Source of the DNA: Streptomyces venezuelae
Lineage (GTDB): Bacteria; Actinomycetota; Actinomycetes; Streptomycetales; Streptomycetaceae
Direction: 5' to 3'
Length of the DNA: 64,000 nt
Assembly: GCF_008642315.1 (NCBI RefSeq)
Contig: NZ_CP029192.1
Span: 806,001-870,000 of the forward strand
Shown: piece after piece, positions 34,113 through 42,792 of the stretch
How positions within the stretch are numbered: the stretch's first letter is position 1
How the letters are laid out: each line of letters begins with the position of its first letter
Program-made: the position numbers and the translations under genes
Notes under the pieces: generated by a model
What the model was told of the DNA's origin: nothing
The model's database searches: none
The model's input: the letters and a program-made list of their open reading frames with translations, nothing else

Positions 34113-34123
34113 TAGCGTTTCGG
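34113..34123 (+). promoter_or_regulatory. Shared TAGCGTTTCGG element, copy 1
   Basis: TAGCGTTTCGG lies 72 bp upstream of the secreted protein gene at 34196. The same 11 bases occur 48 bp upstream of the sortase gene at 35727. TAGCGT could be a -10 element. Identity of the two copies suggests co-regulation; this is inference. Confidence 0.35.
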
Positions 34124-34195
34124 GCATCGAGGTGCATTCCAGGCGCCAGCGGAAGAAGGTCCGCAGCTGCTCCTCGGAGACCCGGAGGATTCACC

Positions 34196-34741
34196 ATGCG
34201 CGCGATACGCGTCGCTTCGGCCGCTCTGCTCACCGCTTCCGCGCTGGCCCTCTCCGCACCGGCCGCTTCCGCTGCCGCCGTCGGCGAGGAGAACGTCACC
34301 GCGTTCGGCTTCAGCATCACCCCCAAGACGGTCGCCGCGGGCGGCCAGGTCACCCTCAACGTCGACGGGTGCGACGACGGCGACACCAAGGTCACCTCGG
34401 GCGTCTTCGACGACACCACCATTCCCAAGGGGCAGAAGTCCGCCACCGCCCACGTGTTCTGGGACGCGAAGCCCGGCGCGATGTACGAGGTAACGTTCAC
34501 CTGCAACGGCAGCAACCCCGGCAGCGACAAGACCGATCTGACCATCGCCACGGGCCGCCCCGACAACAACTCGCACCACAACCAGCACAACCAGCACAAC
34601 AAGGGCGTCAAGGCCGGTATCGGCGGCAGCCTCGGCGGGCTCGACCTGCACGAGATCGCCCTCGGCAGCGCCCTGATCCTCGGCACGCTGGGCACCGCGT
34701 ACTACAAGGCCCGTCGGCGCACCGGCGAGGACAACTCCTGA
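34196..34741 (+). CDS. Secreted, C-terminally anchored protein 1, candidate sortase substrate
   Basis: A 181-residue exported protein. A signal peptide (about 1-28, ending ASAAA) precedes a domain of about 95 residues with two Cys (59 and 103), probably a disulfide-linked Ig-like fold. A His/Asn-rich linker (NNSHHNQHNQHN) leads to KAGIGGS (139-145), a membrane helix (153-170) and KARRR. There is no LPXTG or LAXTG motif. The same order, with RGGVGGS, is found in the protein encoded at 34884-35393, and a class F sortase gene is next to both. ATG 34196 follows CGGAGGATT. Confidence 0.78.
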   Translation: MRAIRVASAALLTASALALSAPAASAAAVGEENVTAFGFSITPKTVAAGGQVTLNVDGCDDGDTKVTSGVFDDTTIPKGQKSATAHVFWDAKPGAMYEVTFTCNGSNPGSDKTDLTIATGRPDNNSHHNQHNQHNKGVKAGIGGSLGGLDLHEIALGSALILGTLGTAYYKARRRTGEDNS

Positions 34742-34761
34742 TCGGGACCGGGCAGCGCGCG

Positions 34762-34791
34762 GCCCCCGGGATGTCTCCGGATCCCGGGGGC
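34762..34791. terminator. Perfect 11-bp stem between convergent genes
   Basis: GCCCCCGGGAT (34762-34772) pairs with ATCCCGGGGGC (34781-34791) around an 8-nt loop. It lies between two convergent secreted-protein genes and can end both transcripts. No U-tract is present. Confidence 0.75.
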
Positions 34792-34883
34792 GCGACGCCG
34801 TTCACCTGCCGTGCGAGCAGGGTGGTGCCGGGCGGGGAGCGGAAGGGGGTCGCGCCGGCCCGACTGCGGTACGGGACCGCGTG

Positions 34884-35393
34884 TCAGATCCTGTTCTCCG
34901 AGCGGCGGCGCATCCAGAACACACCGCCACCGAGCAGCGCCGCGGCCACCAGCGCGCCACCGATCGCCATGTCCGTGCCGGTCGCGCCCGACTGCGCGCT
35001 GCCGCCGACGCCACCGCGGACTCCGCCGTGGATGACGGTGAAGGCGGCCGGACGGGTCAGCGTCTTGCCGCCGCAGTGGGCCGTGATGTCGTAGGCGCCG
35101 GGGCGGGCGTGCTTGTGGACGATCGCGGTCCCGCTGGCCGTCGAACCACCCGCGATCGGGTGCAGGTTCGTGTCCGGGAAGGCGGGCGACGTGATCTTGC
35201 TGCCGGCCGTCTGGCAGGACGTCCCGTCGACGGTGACCGTCAGATGCCCCCCTCTCGGGATCACGCTGGGCATCGCCACGATGTTGGTCGGGTCGGCCCA
35301 GGCGGACGCGGCCGGGGCGGCGAGCCCGACGGCACCGACGGCCGCCGCGGCGACCGCGAGGGCACGTGTGGTCCGCATACGAGAAGTACGCAT
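34884..35393 (-). CDS. Secreted, C-terminally anchored protein 2, candidate sortase substrate
   Basis: A 169-residue exported protein built like its convergent neighbour: signal peptide (about 1-31, AASA end), one small domain with Cys60 and Cys107, RGGVGGS (126-132), a membrane helix (142-160) and RRR at 162-164. Sequence around GAYDITAHCGGKTLT parallels the neighbour's AMYEVTFTCNGSNPG, so the two are paralogues. No LPXTG-type motif is seen. ATG 35393 has GGAGG six bases upstream. It is divergent from the sortase gene, whose product may process it. Confidence 0.78.
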   Translation of the reverse strand: MRTSRMRTTRALAVAAAAVGAVGLAAPAASAWADPTNIVAMPSVIPRGGHLTVTVDGTSCQTAGSKITSPAFPDTNLHPIAGGSTASGTAIVHKHARPGAYDITAHCGGKTLTRPAAFTVIHGGVRGGVGGSAQSGATGTDMAIGGALVAAALLGGGVFWMRRRSENRI

Positions 35394-35667
35394 GGCAATC
35401 CTCCGCGGAAGACGCCCCGGGGATACCGTCCCCGGTCGATCGGCGAGAGCGCCTCCCAGACTGACCCTCAGATGACCTGCGTGGACCCGCATGTCGGGGC
35501 TCGGCCGTCCTGGTGAGACGACACGCCGGGGCGCGTCCGCGCAACCCGACATCTCCGCAGGTCACGGACCGTCAGAAAAATCCTGTCCGGCGCGACTCGG
35601 ATGGCGCACGCCGCGCCCGGTGCCACCCGTTCGCTCCCGCCCTTTCGCACGCCGCGCGCGCCGCGCT

Positions 35668-35678
35668 TAGCGTTTCGG
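35668..35678 (+). promoter_or_regulatory. Shared TAGCGTTTCGG element, copy 2
   Basis: Identical to the element at 34113-34123 and 48 bp upstream of the sortase ATG. The 333-bp gap 35394-35726 must hold divergent promoters for the sortase and secreted protein 2; nothing else stands out in it. Confidence 0.35.
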
Positions 35679-35726
35679 TACGCGCAACGGACACGGCTCT
35701 CCGCCGTGTTCGAGAGGGGATAGAGC

Positions 35727-36416
35727 ATGCCTTCGTCCCATCCGGCCGATGAGTTCGAATTCCAGGACCTGCAGGATTTCCAGGAGGAGGAGAAGCAGAA
35801 GAAGCGTGCCCCGTGGGGTGTGATGGCGCTTGTCCTGCTGACCGGACTGGCGCTGATCCGCAACGGTTCCGGGGAATTCGACGTGGGCCCGCCGCAGCCC
35901 GCCTCCGCCGCGGCCGCGGACCGCGCGCCCGACGCGAGGGCCGCCGCACCGGTGCCGCTCACGTTCTCGCCGGCCGAGCGCGTGCGCATCAAGGGCATCC
36001 GGGTGGACGCGCCCATCATGCAGGTGGGGCTGGACTCCGAGGGATGGGTGGACGCGCCGCCGCCCGAGGACCCGAACCTCGCGGGCTGGTTCACCGGCGC
36101 CGTGTCGCCCGGCGAGAAGGGCACGGCCGTGGTGGTCGGCCACGTGGACAACCAGCGGGGCCCCGCCGTCTTCTACGGCCTCGGTTCGCTGAAGAAGGGG
36201 AACCACATCGAGGTCGGCCGCGCCGACAAGAAGACGGCGATCTTCGAAATCTACGGCATCGAGGTCTTCGACAAGAACAAGTTCCCCGGAAAGCGCGTCT
36301 ACGGGAACAGCGGAACTCCCGAATTGCGGGTCATCACCTGCGGCGGCGGTTTCTCCAAGCAGTCCGGATACGACGGGAACGTCGTGGTGTTCGCCCGTCT
36401 GGTCGCCGTGCGCTGA
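35727..36416 (+). CDS. Class F sortase
   Basis: A 229-residue membrane-anchored transpeptidase. One N-terminal helix (about 30-46) is followed by an Ala/Pro linker and the sortase barrel. Catalytic residues are His139 (VVVGHVDN), Cys205 (RVITCGGGF) and Arg224 (VVVFARL). The short ITCGG active site and the FTGAVSPGEKGTAVVVGH segment are typical of actinobacterial class F enzymes, whose sorting signals are poorly known. The two flanking paralogous secreted proteins are the obvious candidate substrates. The gene is convergent with a polysaccharide deacetylase gene (40-bp gap). Confidence 0.92.
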   Translation: MPSSHPADEFEFQDLQDFQEEEKQKKRAPWGVMALVLLTGLALIRNGSGEFDVGPPQPASAAAADRAPDARAAAPVPLTFSPAERVRIKGIRVDAPIMQVGLDSEGWVDAPPPEDPNLAGWFTGAVSPGEKGTAVVVGHVDNQRGPAVFYGLGSLKKGNHIEVGRADKKTAIFEIYGIEVFDKNKFPGKRVYGNSGTPELRVITCGGGFSKQSGYDGNVVVFARLVAVR

Positions 36417-36456
36417 GCGGGGCGACCGGACGGGCGGGGACTCGGAACCCGGGGCC

Positions 36457-37302
36457 TCAGGACATGTAGCGGCTCGGCACCGTGAGGCGGTAGCCGGAGT
36501 CGAGCAGCTCCGGCAGGTACGCGTGCAGCGCCTCGACGCTGCCCGAGCGGTTGCCGCCCGCGTCGTGCGAGAGCACCACGACGCCGGGCGCCGCGCCGGC
36601 CCGGACGCGCCGCACGATGGTCGCCGCGCCCGGCTCGGTCCAGTCGAGGGTGTCGACGGTCCAGGCGAGCGGCTCCATGCCGAGCTCGGCGCCCAGTTGG
36701 AAGGCGTTGCGGTTCCACGCGCCGTAGGGGGCCCTGAACCACTCGGGAGGCTCTCCGGTGGCCTCCTCGATGACGTCGCAGGTGCGCTCCATCTCCGCGC
36801 GCATCGCCGCCCGGCCGAGGCGGGGCAGCAGCGGGTGACTCCAGGTGTGGTTGCCGATGACATGGCCGTCGTCGACCATCCGGCGCAGCAGGTCCGCGTT
36901 GTCGACGGCCATCTCGCCGCAGACGAAGAACATCGCCCGCACATCGTGCTTGCGGAGCGTGCGCAGGATGTCCGGGGTGTAGCGCGGGTCGGGCCCGTCG
37001 TCGAACGAAAGCACCATCGACCGCTCACGCCCCGGCATGCGCAGGATCGGTGCCTTGCGCACCTGGGGCAGGGCCCGTCCGGCGCGTTGAGGGCCGTATC
37101 CGGTGATGGGCTGCAGGCGGTACGCGGAGGGCTTGAGGCGGCGTGCCGCGGGCGGGCCCCCGGCGGGTCCGCCCGCGGAGGCGGAGGGGCCGGGGGCGGA
37201 CGCGCCCTCCGCTCCCCCGCACGCCGCGGTCGTGCCCAGGCCGAGGACCGCGGCGGCGCGGAGCAGGACCCGCCGCCCTGGCGTCAGCTGATCATCTTTC
37301 AT
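36457..37302 (-). CDS. Polysaccharide deacetylase (NodB family)
   Basis: A 281-residue exported carbohydrate esterase of family 4. The N-terminus has twin Arg and a lipobox-like TTAAC, then a Gly/Ala/Pro linker. The NodB core has SFDDGPDPRYTP (catalytic Asp and metal Asp), metal ligands in GNHTWSHP and RAPYGAWN, and a late LSHDAGG His. The likely substrate is peptidoglycan or another N-acetylated glycan. ATG 37302 gives a proper signal; an upstream frame to 37368 adds unlikely sequence. Confidence 0.9.
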   Translation of the reverse strand: MKDDQLTPGRRVLLRAAAVLGLGTTAACGGAEGASAPGPSASAGGPAGGPPAARRLKPSAYRLQPITGYGPQRAGRALPQVRKAPILRMPGRERSMVLSFDDGPDPRYTPDILRTLRKHDVRAMFFVCGEMAVDNADLLRRMVDDGHVIGNHTWSHPLLPRLGRAAMRAEMERTCDVIEEATGEPPEWFRAPYGAWNRNAFQLGAELGMEPLAWTVDTLDWTEPGAATIVRRVRAGAAPGVVVLSHDAGGNRSGSVEALHAYLPELLDSGYRLTVPSRYMS

Positions 37303-37372
37303 GACTAATCCGTCGCATGGCGGCAGGCCGGGGCGGGACACCAACACCGGGGCGGCCCCCGAAAGCACCCGT

Positions 37373-40300
37373 TCAGACGCGGCGGACCAAGGGGAAGGGC
37401 AGGGTCTCGCGGATGGTGAGTCCGGTGAGGAACATGACCAGCCGGTCGACGCCGATGCCGAGGCCTCCGGTGGGCGGCATCGCGTACTCCAGGGCGTCGA
37501 GGAAGTCCTCGTCGATCTCCATGGCCTCGGGGTCGCCCCCGGCGGCCAGCAGCGACTGCGCGGTGAGGCGGCGGCGCTGCTCGACCGGATCGGTCAACTC
37601 CGAGTAGGCGGTGCCCAGTTCCGTGCCGAAGGCAACGAGGTCCCAGCGCTCGGCCAGGCGCGGGTCGGCGCGGTGCTGGCGGGTGAGCGGCGAGACGTCG
37701 GTCGGGAAGTCCTTGTAGAAGGTGGGCAGCTGGGTCTTCTCCTCGACCAGCCGCTCGTACATCTCCAGGACGACATCGCCCCGGCCGTCATCCGTCGTGT
37801 ACGGCACGTCCGCCCGGTCACAGTGACGGCGCAGGGCCTCCACCGGTGTGTCCGCGTCGATCTCCTCGCCCAGCGCCTCGGAGATCGCGCCGTACACCGT
37901 CTTGACCGGCCAGGGCCCGGAGATGTCGTGCTCGACGCCGTCCTTGTGGGCCACCGGACGGCCGAACGCGGCGGTCGCGGCGCCCTGGATGAGTTCGCGG
38001 GTCAGGTCGAGCATCACGTCGTAGTCGGCGAAGGCCTGGTAGGCCTCCAGCATCGTGAACTCGGGGTTGTGCTTGTAGGAGACGCCTTCGTTGCGGAAGG
38101 TGCGGCCCATCTCGAAGACCTTCTCCATGCCGCCCACGCACAGCCGCTTCAGATACAGCTCGGGGGCGATGCGCAGGTACAGATTGAGGTCGTAGGCGTT
38201 GATGTGGGTGGTGAAGGGCCGCGCGTTGGCGCCACCGTGAATCTGCTGGAGCATCGGCGTCTCGACCTCCAGATAGCCCCGGTCCAGCAGGCCCTGCCGC
38301 AGCGCCTGGACGGCGGTGGAGCGGGCCCGCACCACATCACGCGCGCCGGGGCTCGCCACCAGGTCGAGGTAGCGGCGCCGGACCTTGGCCTCGGGGTCGG
38401 TCAGGCCGCGGCGCTTGTCGGGCAGCGGGCGCAGACACTTGCCGGTGAGGTGCCAGTCGGTGACGAAGACGGTGAGCTCGCCCCGGTCGCTGGTGCCGAC
38501 CGTGCCGGTGGCGGTGATGTGGTCGCCGATGTCGGTGCCCGCGGTGAAGCGGTCCAGGACGTCGGGTCCCGAGGCGTCACGGGTGAGGGCGAGCTGAAGG
38601 TCGCCGGACCAGTCGCGCAGCACGACGAAGACGATGCCGCCGAAGTCGCGTACGAGCATGACGCGGCCCGCGACGGTGACCTGGGAACCCGTCATGTCGC
38701 GGTGCACGGACGTGAGTTCGTGCGTGCGCGGCGGGATGCCCACGGGGTAGGGGTCGACGCCTTCGGCGCGCAGGCGGTCGAGTTTGCGGTGCCGGATGCG
38801 GATCTGTTCGGGGAGCCTCGACGCCGGGTCCGCGTCGGTGGCGTCGTCCGCGCCGGACAGGCCGAGCGCGGCGATCGAAGGGAGGCCCTCGGTGGTCGTG
38901 GGCTGGGTGACGCCCCGGGGCTTGTGGCCCTTCCCCCAGAGCTTGCGCAGGGACGGCACCGAGACGAAGCCCTCGGCGATGCCGGAGGCCAGGCTGATGC
39001 GGGCGAGGGCGCCGCTGTCGCCGTAACAGATGAAGCGCGGGTACCACTCGGGGTGGTACTTGGCGTTGGAGCGGTAGAGGGCCTCCAGCTGCCACCACTT
39101 GGAGAAGAAGAGGAGCAGCTTGCGCCACAGGCGCAGCACCGGGCCCGCACCGATGCGTCCGCCCTCCTCGAAGACCGAGCGGAACACGGCGAAGTTCAGG
39201 GAGATGCGGCGCACCCCGGAGCGGGGAGCGGCCGCGCACAGTTCGGCGACCATGAACTCCATGACGCCGTTGGGTGCGGTGCGGTCGCGGCGCATCAGGT
39301 CCAGGGAGATGCCGTCCCTGCCCCAGGGGACCAGGGAGAGGAGCGCGAGGAGCTTCCCTTCGGCATCCAGGGCCTCGACGAGGAGGCAGTCGCCGTCCTC
39401 GGGGTCGCCGAGGCGGTCGAGGGCCATGGAGAAGCCCCGCTCGGTCTCGGTGTCCCGCCACGCGTCGGCCTTGTCGACGATCTCCTCCATTTCCTCGTCG
39501 GTGAGGGTGGAGTGGCGGCGGATGCGGGCGGTGGCGCCGGTGCGGCGGACGCGGTTGACGGCCTGGCGGGTGACGCGCATGTCGCGGCCGTCCAGGTCGA
39601 AGTCGGCGACGTGCAGGATCGCCTCGTCGCCCAGTTGCAGCGCGCCGAGCCCTGCGCGGGCGTACGCGGTCGCGCCGTCCTCGGACGCGCCCATCACGGC
39701 GGGGGCCCACGCGTACCGCCGGGCCACGTCCAGCCAGGCGCCGATCGCGTGCGGCCAGGCCTCGCGGTCGCCGACGGGGTCGCCGCTGGCCAGGCAGACG
39801 CCGGCCTCGACGCGGTAGGTGACGGCGGCCTTGCCGCTCGGCGAGAAGACGACGGCCTTGTCGCGCCGGGTCGCGAAGTAGCCGAGGGAGTCCTGCGCGC
39901 CGTAGGCCCCGAGGAGGGCGCGGATGCGGGGTTCCTCGTCGCCGTGCAGGGCGGCTTCCATGCGCTGGGAGCGGAAGAGGGTGGCGGCGGCGTTCAGCAG
40001 GGCGAGGGCGCCGAACAGGCCGAGCCAGAAGTAGAGGCCGCGCGGCGGGGTGCCGTCGAAGTAGTCGCGGCCGTGGATCAGCCCGCCGCAGACCCGGTTC
40101 GCCGCCCACAGCAGCCGCTCGCCGCGCACCAGGGTGCCGGGGAACAGCTCGACCAGGCCCCAGCCGGCCAGGATCGCGATGCCGAGTCCCGCGGCGAGGA
40201 CCGCGACGGCCCGCCGGACGGCGCCGCGCCGGGAGTCGGCGGAGAACTCCTTGCGGGCGAGGATCAGCAGCACGAAGGCGGCGCCGCAGATCACGAAGGA

Positions 40301-40657
40301 GGGCAGCGACTCCGCCCAGAAGCCGAGGGCCGCGCCGAGCACGTCGAAGGCGAGGAGCAGGCCCAGATAGCTGATGACGAGCCACCAGGCGACCTTCTTG
40401 CGGGCGGCCGTCGCGGCGGCGAGCAGGAAGAGGAAGACGGCGTACGCGAGGTTCGCGCTGACCGGGACCGTGAGGAGGTCGAGGACACGGACGACCGGCA
40501 TGAGGAGGCGGCGCAGCGGCGAGATGACCGCGAGGACCGCGCAGAAGACGCCGAGTGCGCCGAAGAAGGCGGCGAAGCCCTCCGGGACGCGGCCGAGGAA
40601 ACCGCCTCGGGCCCGTATCCGTCCTCTGGCCTCGGGCTCCTCCGTGCTGACCGTCAT
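37373..40657 (-). CDS. lysX: LysX, lysyl-phosphatidylglycerol synthetase fused to lysyl-tRNA synthetase
   Basis: A 1094-residue bifunctional protein. The N-terminal part has about six or seven membrane helices and a DUF2156 transferase domain (about 210-560) that passes lysine from Lys-tRNA to phosphatidylglycerol. The C-terminal part is a class II lysyl-tRNA synthetase with an OB fold (QVTVAGRVMLVRDFGG) and motifs 2 and 3 (FRNEGVSYKHNPEFTMLE; GLGIGVDRLVM). The product gives the membrane positive charge and resistance to cationic peptides. The length and domain order match LysX of actinomycetes. It is divergent from the universal stress protein gene. Confidence 0.95.
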   Translation of the reverse strand: MTVSTEEPEARGRIRARGGFLGRVPEGFAAFFGALGVFCAVLAVISPLRRLLMPVVRVLDLLTVPVSANLAYAVFLFLLAAATAARKKVAWWLVISYLGLLLAFDVLGAALGFWAESLPSFVICGAAFVLLILARKEFSADSRRGAVRRAVAVLAAGLGIAILAGWGLVELFPGTLVRGERLLWAANRVCGGLIHGRDYFDGTPPRGLYFWLGLFGALALLNAAATLFRSQRMEAALHGDEEPRIRALLGAYGAQDSLGYFATRRDKAVVFSPSGKAAVTYRVEAGVCLASGDPVGDREAWPHAIGAWLDVARRYAWAPAVMGASEDGATAYARAGLGALQLGDEAILHVADFDLDGRDMRVTRQAVNRVRRTGATARIRRHSTLTDEEMEEIVDKADAWRDTETERGFSMALDRLGDPEDGDCLLVEALDAEGKLLALLSLVPWGRDGISLDLMRRDRTAPNGVMEFMVAELCAAAPRSGVRRISLNFAVFRSVFEEGGRIGAGPVLRLWRKLLLFFSKWWQLEALYRSNAKYHPEWYPRFICYGDSGALARISLASGIAEGFVSVPSLRKLWGKGHKPRGVTQPTTTEGLPSIAALGLSGADDATDADPASRLPEQIRIRHRKLDRLRAEGVDPYPVGIPPRTHELTSVHRDMTGSQVTVAGRVMLVRDFGGIVFVVLRDWSGDLQLALTRDASGPDVLDRFTAGTDIGDHITATGTVGTSDRGELTVFVTDWHLTGKCLRPLPDKRRGLTDPEAKVRRRYLDLVASPGARDVVRARSTAVQALRQGLLDRGYLEVETPMLQQIHGGANARPFTTHINAYDLNLYLRIAPELYLKRLCVGGMEKVFEMGRTFRNEGVSYKHNPEFTMLEAYQAFADYDVMLDLTRELIQGAATAAFGRPVAHKDGVEHDISGPWPVKTVYGAISEALGEEIDADTPVEALRRHCDRADVPYTTDDGRGDVVLEMYERLVEEKTQLPTFYKDFPTDVSPLTRQHRADPRLAERWDLVAFGTELGTAYSELTDPVEQRRRLTAQSLLAAGGDPEAMEIDEDFLDALEYAMPPTGGLGIGVDRLVMFLTGLTIRETLPFPLVRRV

Positions 40658-40764
40658 GGCACGACTCTAGGAAGAGGTGTGCCGACGCGCAGGTCGAGCG
40701 CGGCGGGACGGGGCACGGCCGCCCGGAACGCGGGCGGTATGACTGCCTCCGCTAATCTTCCGGC

Positions 40765-41226
40765 GTGAGTGAAGACCAGTCCCAGCAGTTCGAACGCGGC
40801 ACCGACGGGCCCAAGGTGATCGTCGCCGGAGTAGATGGCTCCGACTCCTCACTGAGAGCGGCGGCATATGCCGGTGGCCTGGCCCGTCGCCAGCGGGCCC
40901 TGCTCGCCGTCGTGTACGTCCAGCCGGTGATGGCGGCGGGCGCCGCGTTCGGGGTGCCGGTCGCCGAGACCACCGACGAGATCGCCGAGGGTCTCATCGC
41001 GGAGATCCGGGCCGCGACCGAGCGGGTGAAGGACATATTCGACGTCCGCTGGGAGTTCCACACCTTCCGCGGGGACCCCTACACCGGTCTGGTCACCGCC
41101 GCCGACGACCTCAAGGCCGACGCCGTCGTCGTGGGCGCCTCCGAGCAGGCGGGCCACCGCATCGTGGGCTCGGTCGCCGTCCGCCTGGTGAAGGCGGGCC
41201 GCTGGCCGGTCACAGTGGTGCCGTAG
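40765..41226 (+). CDS. Universal stress protein
   Basis: A 153-residue single-domain UspA protein. The N-terminal KVIVAGVDGSDSSLRAAAYA and the C-terminal ATP-loop-like VVVGASEQAGHRIVGSVAVRLV are typical, although the loop is not the perfect GxxGxxGxxx consensus. Such proteins bind ATP and respond to stress. The GTG start is 11 bases into the frame after the divergent lysX promoter region. Followed after 126 bp by the amino acid permease gene. Confidence 0.9.
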   Translation: MSEDQSQQFERGTDGPKVIVAGVDGSDSSLRAAAYAGGLARRQRALLAVVYVQPVMAAGAAFGVPVAETTDEIAEGLIAEIRAATERVKDIFDVRWEFHTFRGDPYTGLVTAADDLKADAVVVGASEQAGHRIVGSVAVRLVKAGRWPVTVVP

Positions 41227-41352
41227 GACCCGCGTCCGCATCCTCCGCGAGACCCGCATGACACGGCCTGGTGTGGCTCCTTCCGTAGTGCCCCGCACTG
41301 GGCCATCATGATCCGCCATCAGCCGACGGCCGTCTGCGAAGAGGTGGAGCTC

Positions 41353-42786
41353 ATGTCGGGACTACGGATGGGACACGGCGTGCTGCGCCGCAAGCCCATC
41401 GAGCAGATCGAGGAGACCGAGGCGGGGGCGGGCGGCGGACTCGCCAAGTCCCTCGGGCTCTGGCAGCTCACCGCCATCGGCGTCGGCGGCATCATCGGCG
41501 CCGGCATCTTCAGCCTCGCCGGGGCCGTCGCCAACGGCACGGCGGGCCCCGCGGTACTGATCTCCTTCCTGATCGCGGGCGTCGCGAGCGCGGCCGCCGC
41601 CTTCTCGTACGCCGAGTTCGCCGGCATGATCCCGAAGGCCGGATCGGCTTACACCTACGGCTATGTGGTGCTCGGCGAGCTGACCGGCTGGTTCATCGGC
41701 TGGGACCTGCTCCTGGAGTACACCGCGATCGTCGCGGTGGTCGCGATCGGCATCTCCGGCTACTTCGGCTTCCTCGTGGAGGAGATGGGCGCCGAGCTGC
41801 CGAACTGGATGATGGGCGCGCCCGGCACCGGCGACGGGCACAAGGTCGACCTGTTCGCCGCTGTCCTGTGCCTGTTCATCGCGTACCTGCTCACGCTCGG
41901 CATCAAGAACGCCGCGCGCTTCGAGATGATCGTGGTCGTCCTGAAGGTGATCGTGGTCCTCGTCGTGATCGCGGTCGGCTTCTTCCACATCGAGACCGGG
42001 AACTACGACCCGTTCTTCCCCTACGGGGTCAGCGGCGCGTTCACGGGCGCGGCGACGGTGTTCTTCGCCGTGTTCGGCTACGACGCCATGTCGACGGCGG
42101 CCGAGGAGTCCAAGGACGCGCAGCGGCACATGCCGAAGGCGATCCTCTACTCCCTCGCGATCTCGATGGTGCTGTACGTCCTCGCGTGCCTGGTCCTCAC
42201 CGGCATGCAGAGCTACAAGGACGTCGACCCGGAGAGCGGCTTCTCCACGGCCTTCAAGTCCGTGGGCCTCGGCGGCCTCGCGGACGTCATCGCGGTCGGC
42301 GCGATCATCGGCATCCTCACCGTGATGTTCACGTTCATGCTGGGCTGCACGCGCGTGTGGTTCTCGATGAGCCGGGACGGTCTCCTTCCCAAGTGGTTCG
42401 CCAAGACCCATCCGACACGGCACGTGCCGACGCGCGTGACGTGGATCGTCGGGATCGCGTCGGCCGCCATCGCCGGGTTCCTGCCCATCGGCGAGGCGGC
42501 CGAGCTGACCAACATCGGCATTCTGCTGGCGTTCGTCGTGGTGTGCGTGGCGGTGATCGTGCTGCGCTACAAGCGGCCGGAGCTGCCGCGCACGTTCCGC
42601 TGCCCCGGCATGCCGGTGGTGCCCGCCATCGGGGTGGTCTTCTCGATCTGGCTGATCACGTTCCTGCAGTGGCAGACCTGGGTGCGGTTCGCCGTGTGGT
42701 TCCTGCTCGGCCTCGTCGTCTACTTCGGCTACTCGTACCGCAGGTCGGAGCTGGCGAAGACGGACGGGACCACCACCGGGAAGTGA
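41353..42786 (+). CDS. APC-family amino acid permease
   Basis: A 477-residue permease with about 12 membrane helices. The start region LGLWQLTAIGVGGIIGAGIFSL, the helix-3 stretch YAEFAGMIPKAGSAYTYGY and the helix-6 region AVFGYDAMSTAAEESKDAQRHMP are typical of the cationic amino acid transporter branch. It probably imports basic amino acids by proton symport; next to lysX, lysine is a reasonable but unproven guess. ATG 41353 follows GAGGTGGAG. It is convergent with the solute-binding protein gene (6-bp gap). Confidence 0.9.
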   Translation: MSGLRMGHGVLRRKPIEQIEETEAGAGGGLAKSLGLWQLTAIGVGGIIGAGIFSLAGAVANGTAGPAVLISFLIAGVASAAAAFSYAEFAGMIPKAGSAYTYGYVVLGELTGWFIGWDLLLEYTAIVAVVAIGISGYFGFLVEEMGAELPNWMMGAPGTGDGHKVDLFAAVLCLFIAYLLTLGIKNAARFEMIVVVLKVIVVLVVIAVGFFHIETGNYDPFFPYGVSGAFTGAATVFFAVFGYDAMSTAAEESKDAQRHMPKAILYSLAISMVLYVLACLVLTGMQSYKDVDPESGFSTAFKSVGLGGLADVIAVGAIIGILTVMFTFMLGCTRVWFSMSRDGLLPKWFAKTHPTRHVPTRVTWIVGIASAAIAGFLPIGEAAELTNIGILLAFVVVCVAVIVLRYKRPELPRTFRCPGMPVVPAIGVVFSIWLITFLQWQTWVRFAVWFLLGLVVYFGYSYRRSELAKTDGTTTGK

Positions 42787-42792
42787 GGCGGG

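Noticed and set aside
37301..40768. A very long open frame on the plus strand opposite lysX
   Set aside because: It is antisense to a clear LysX gene; long mirror frames are expected in GC-rich DNA, and its translation is Gly/Ala/Arg/Val-rich without motifs.
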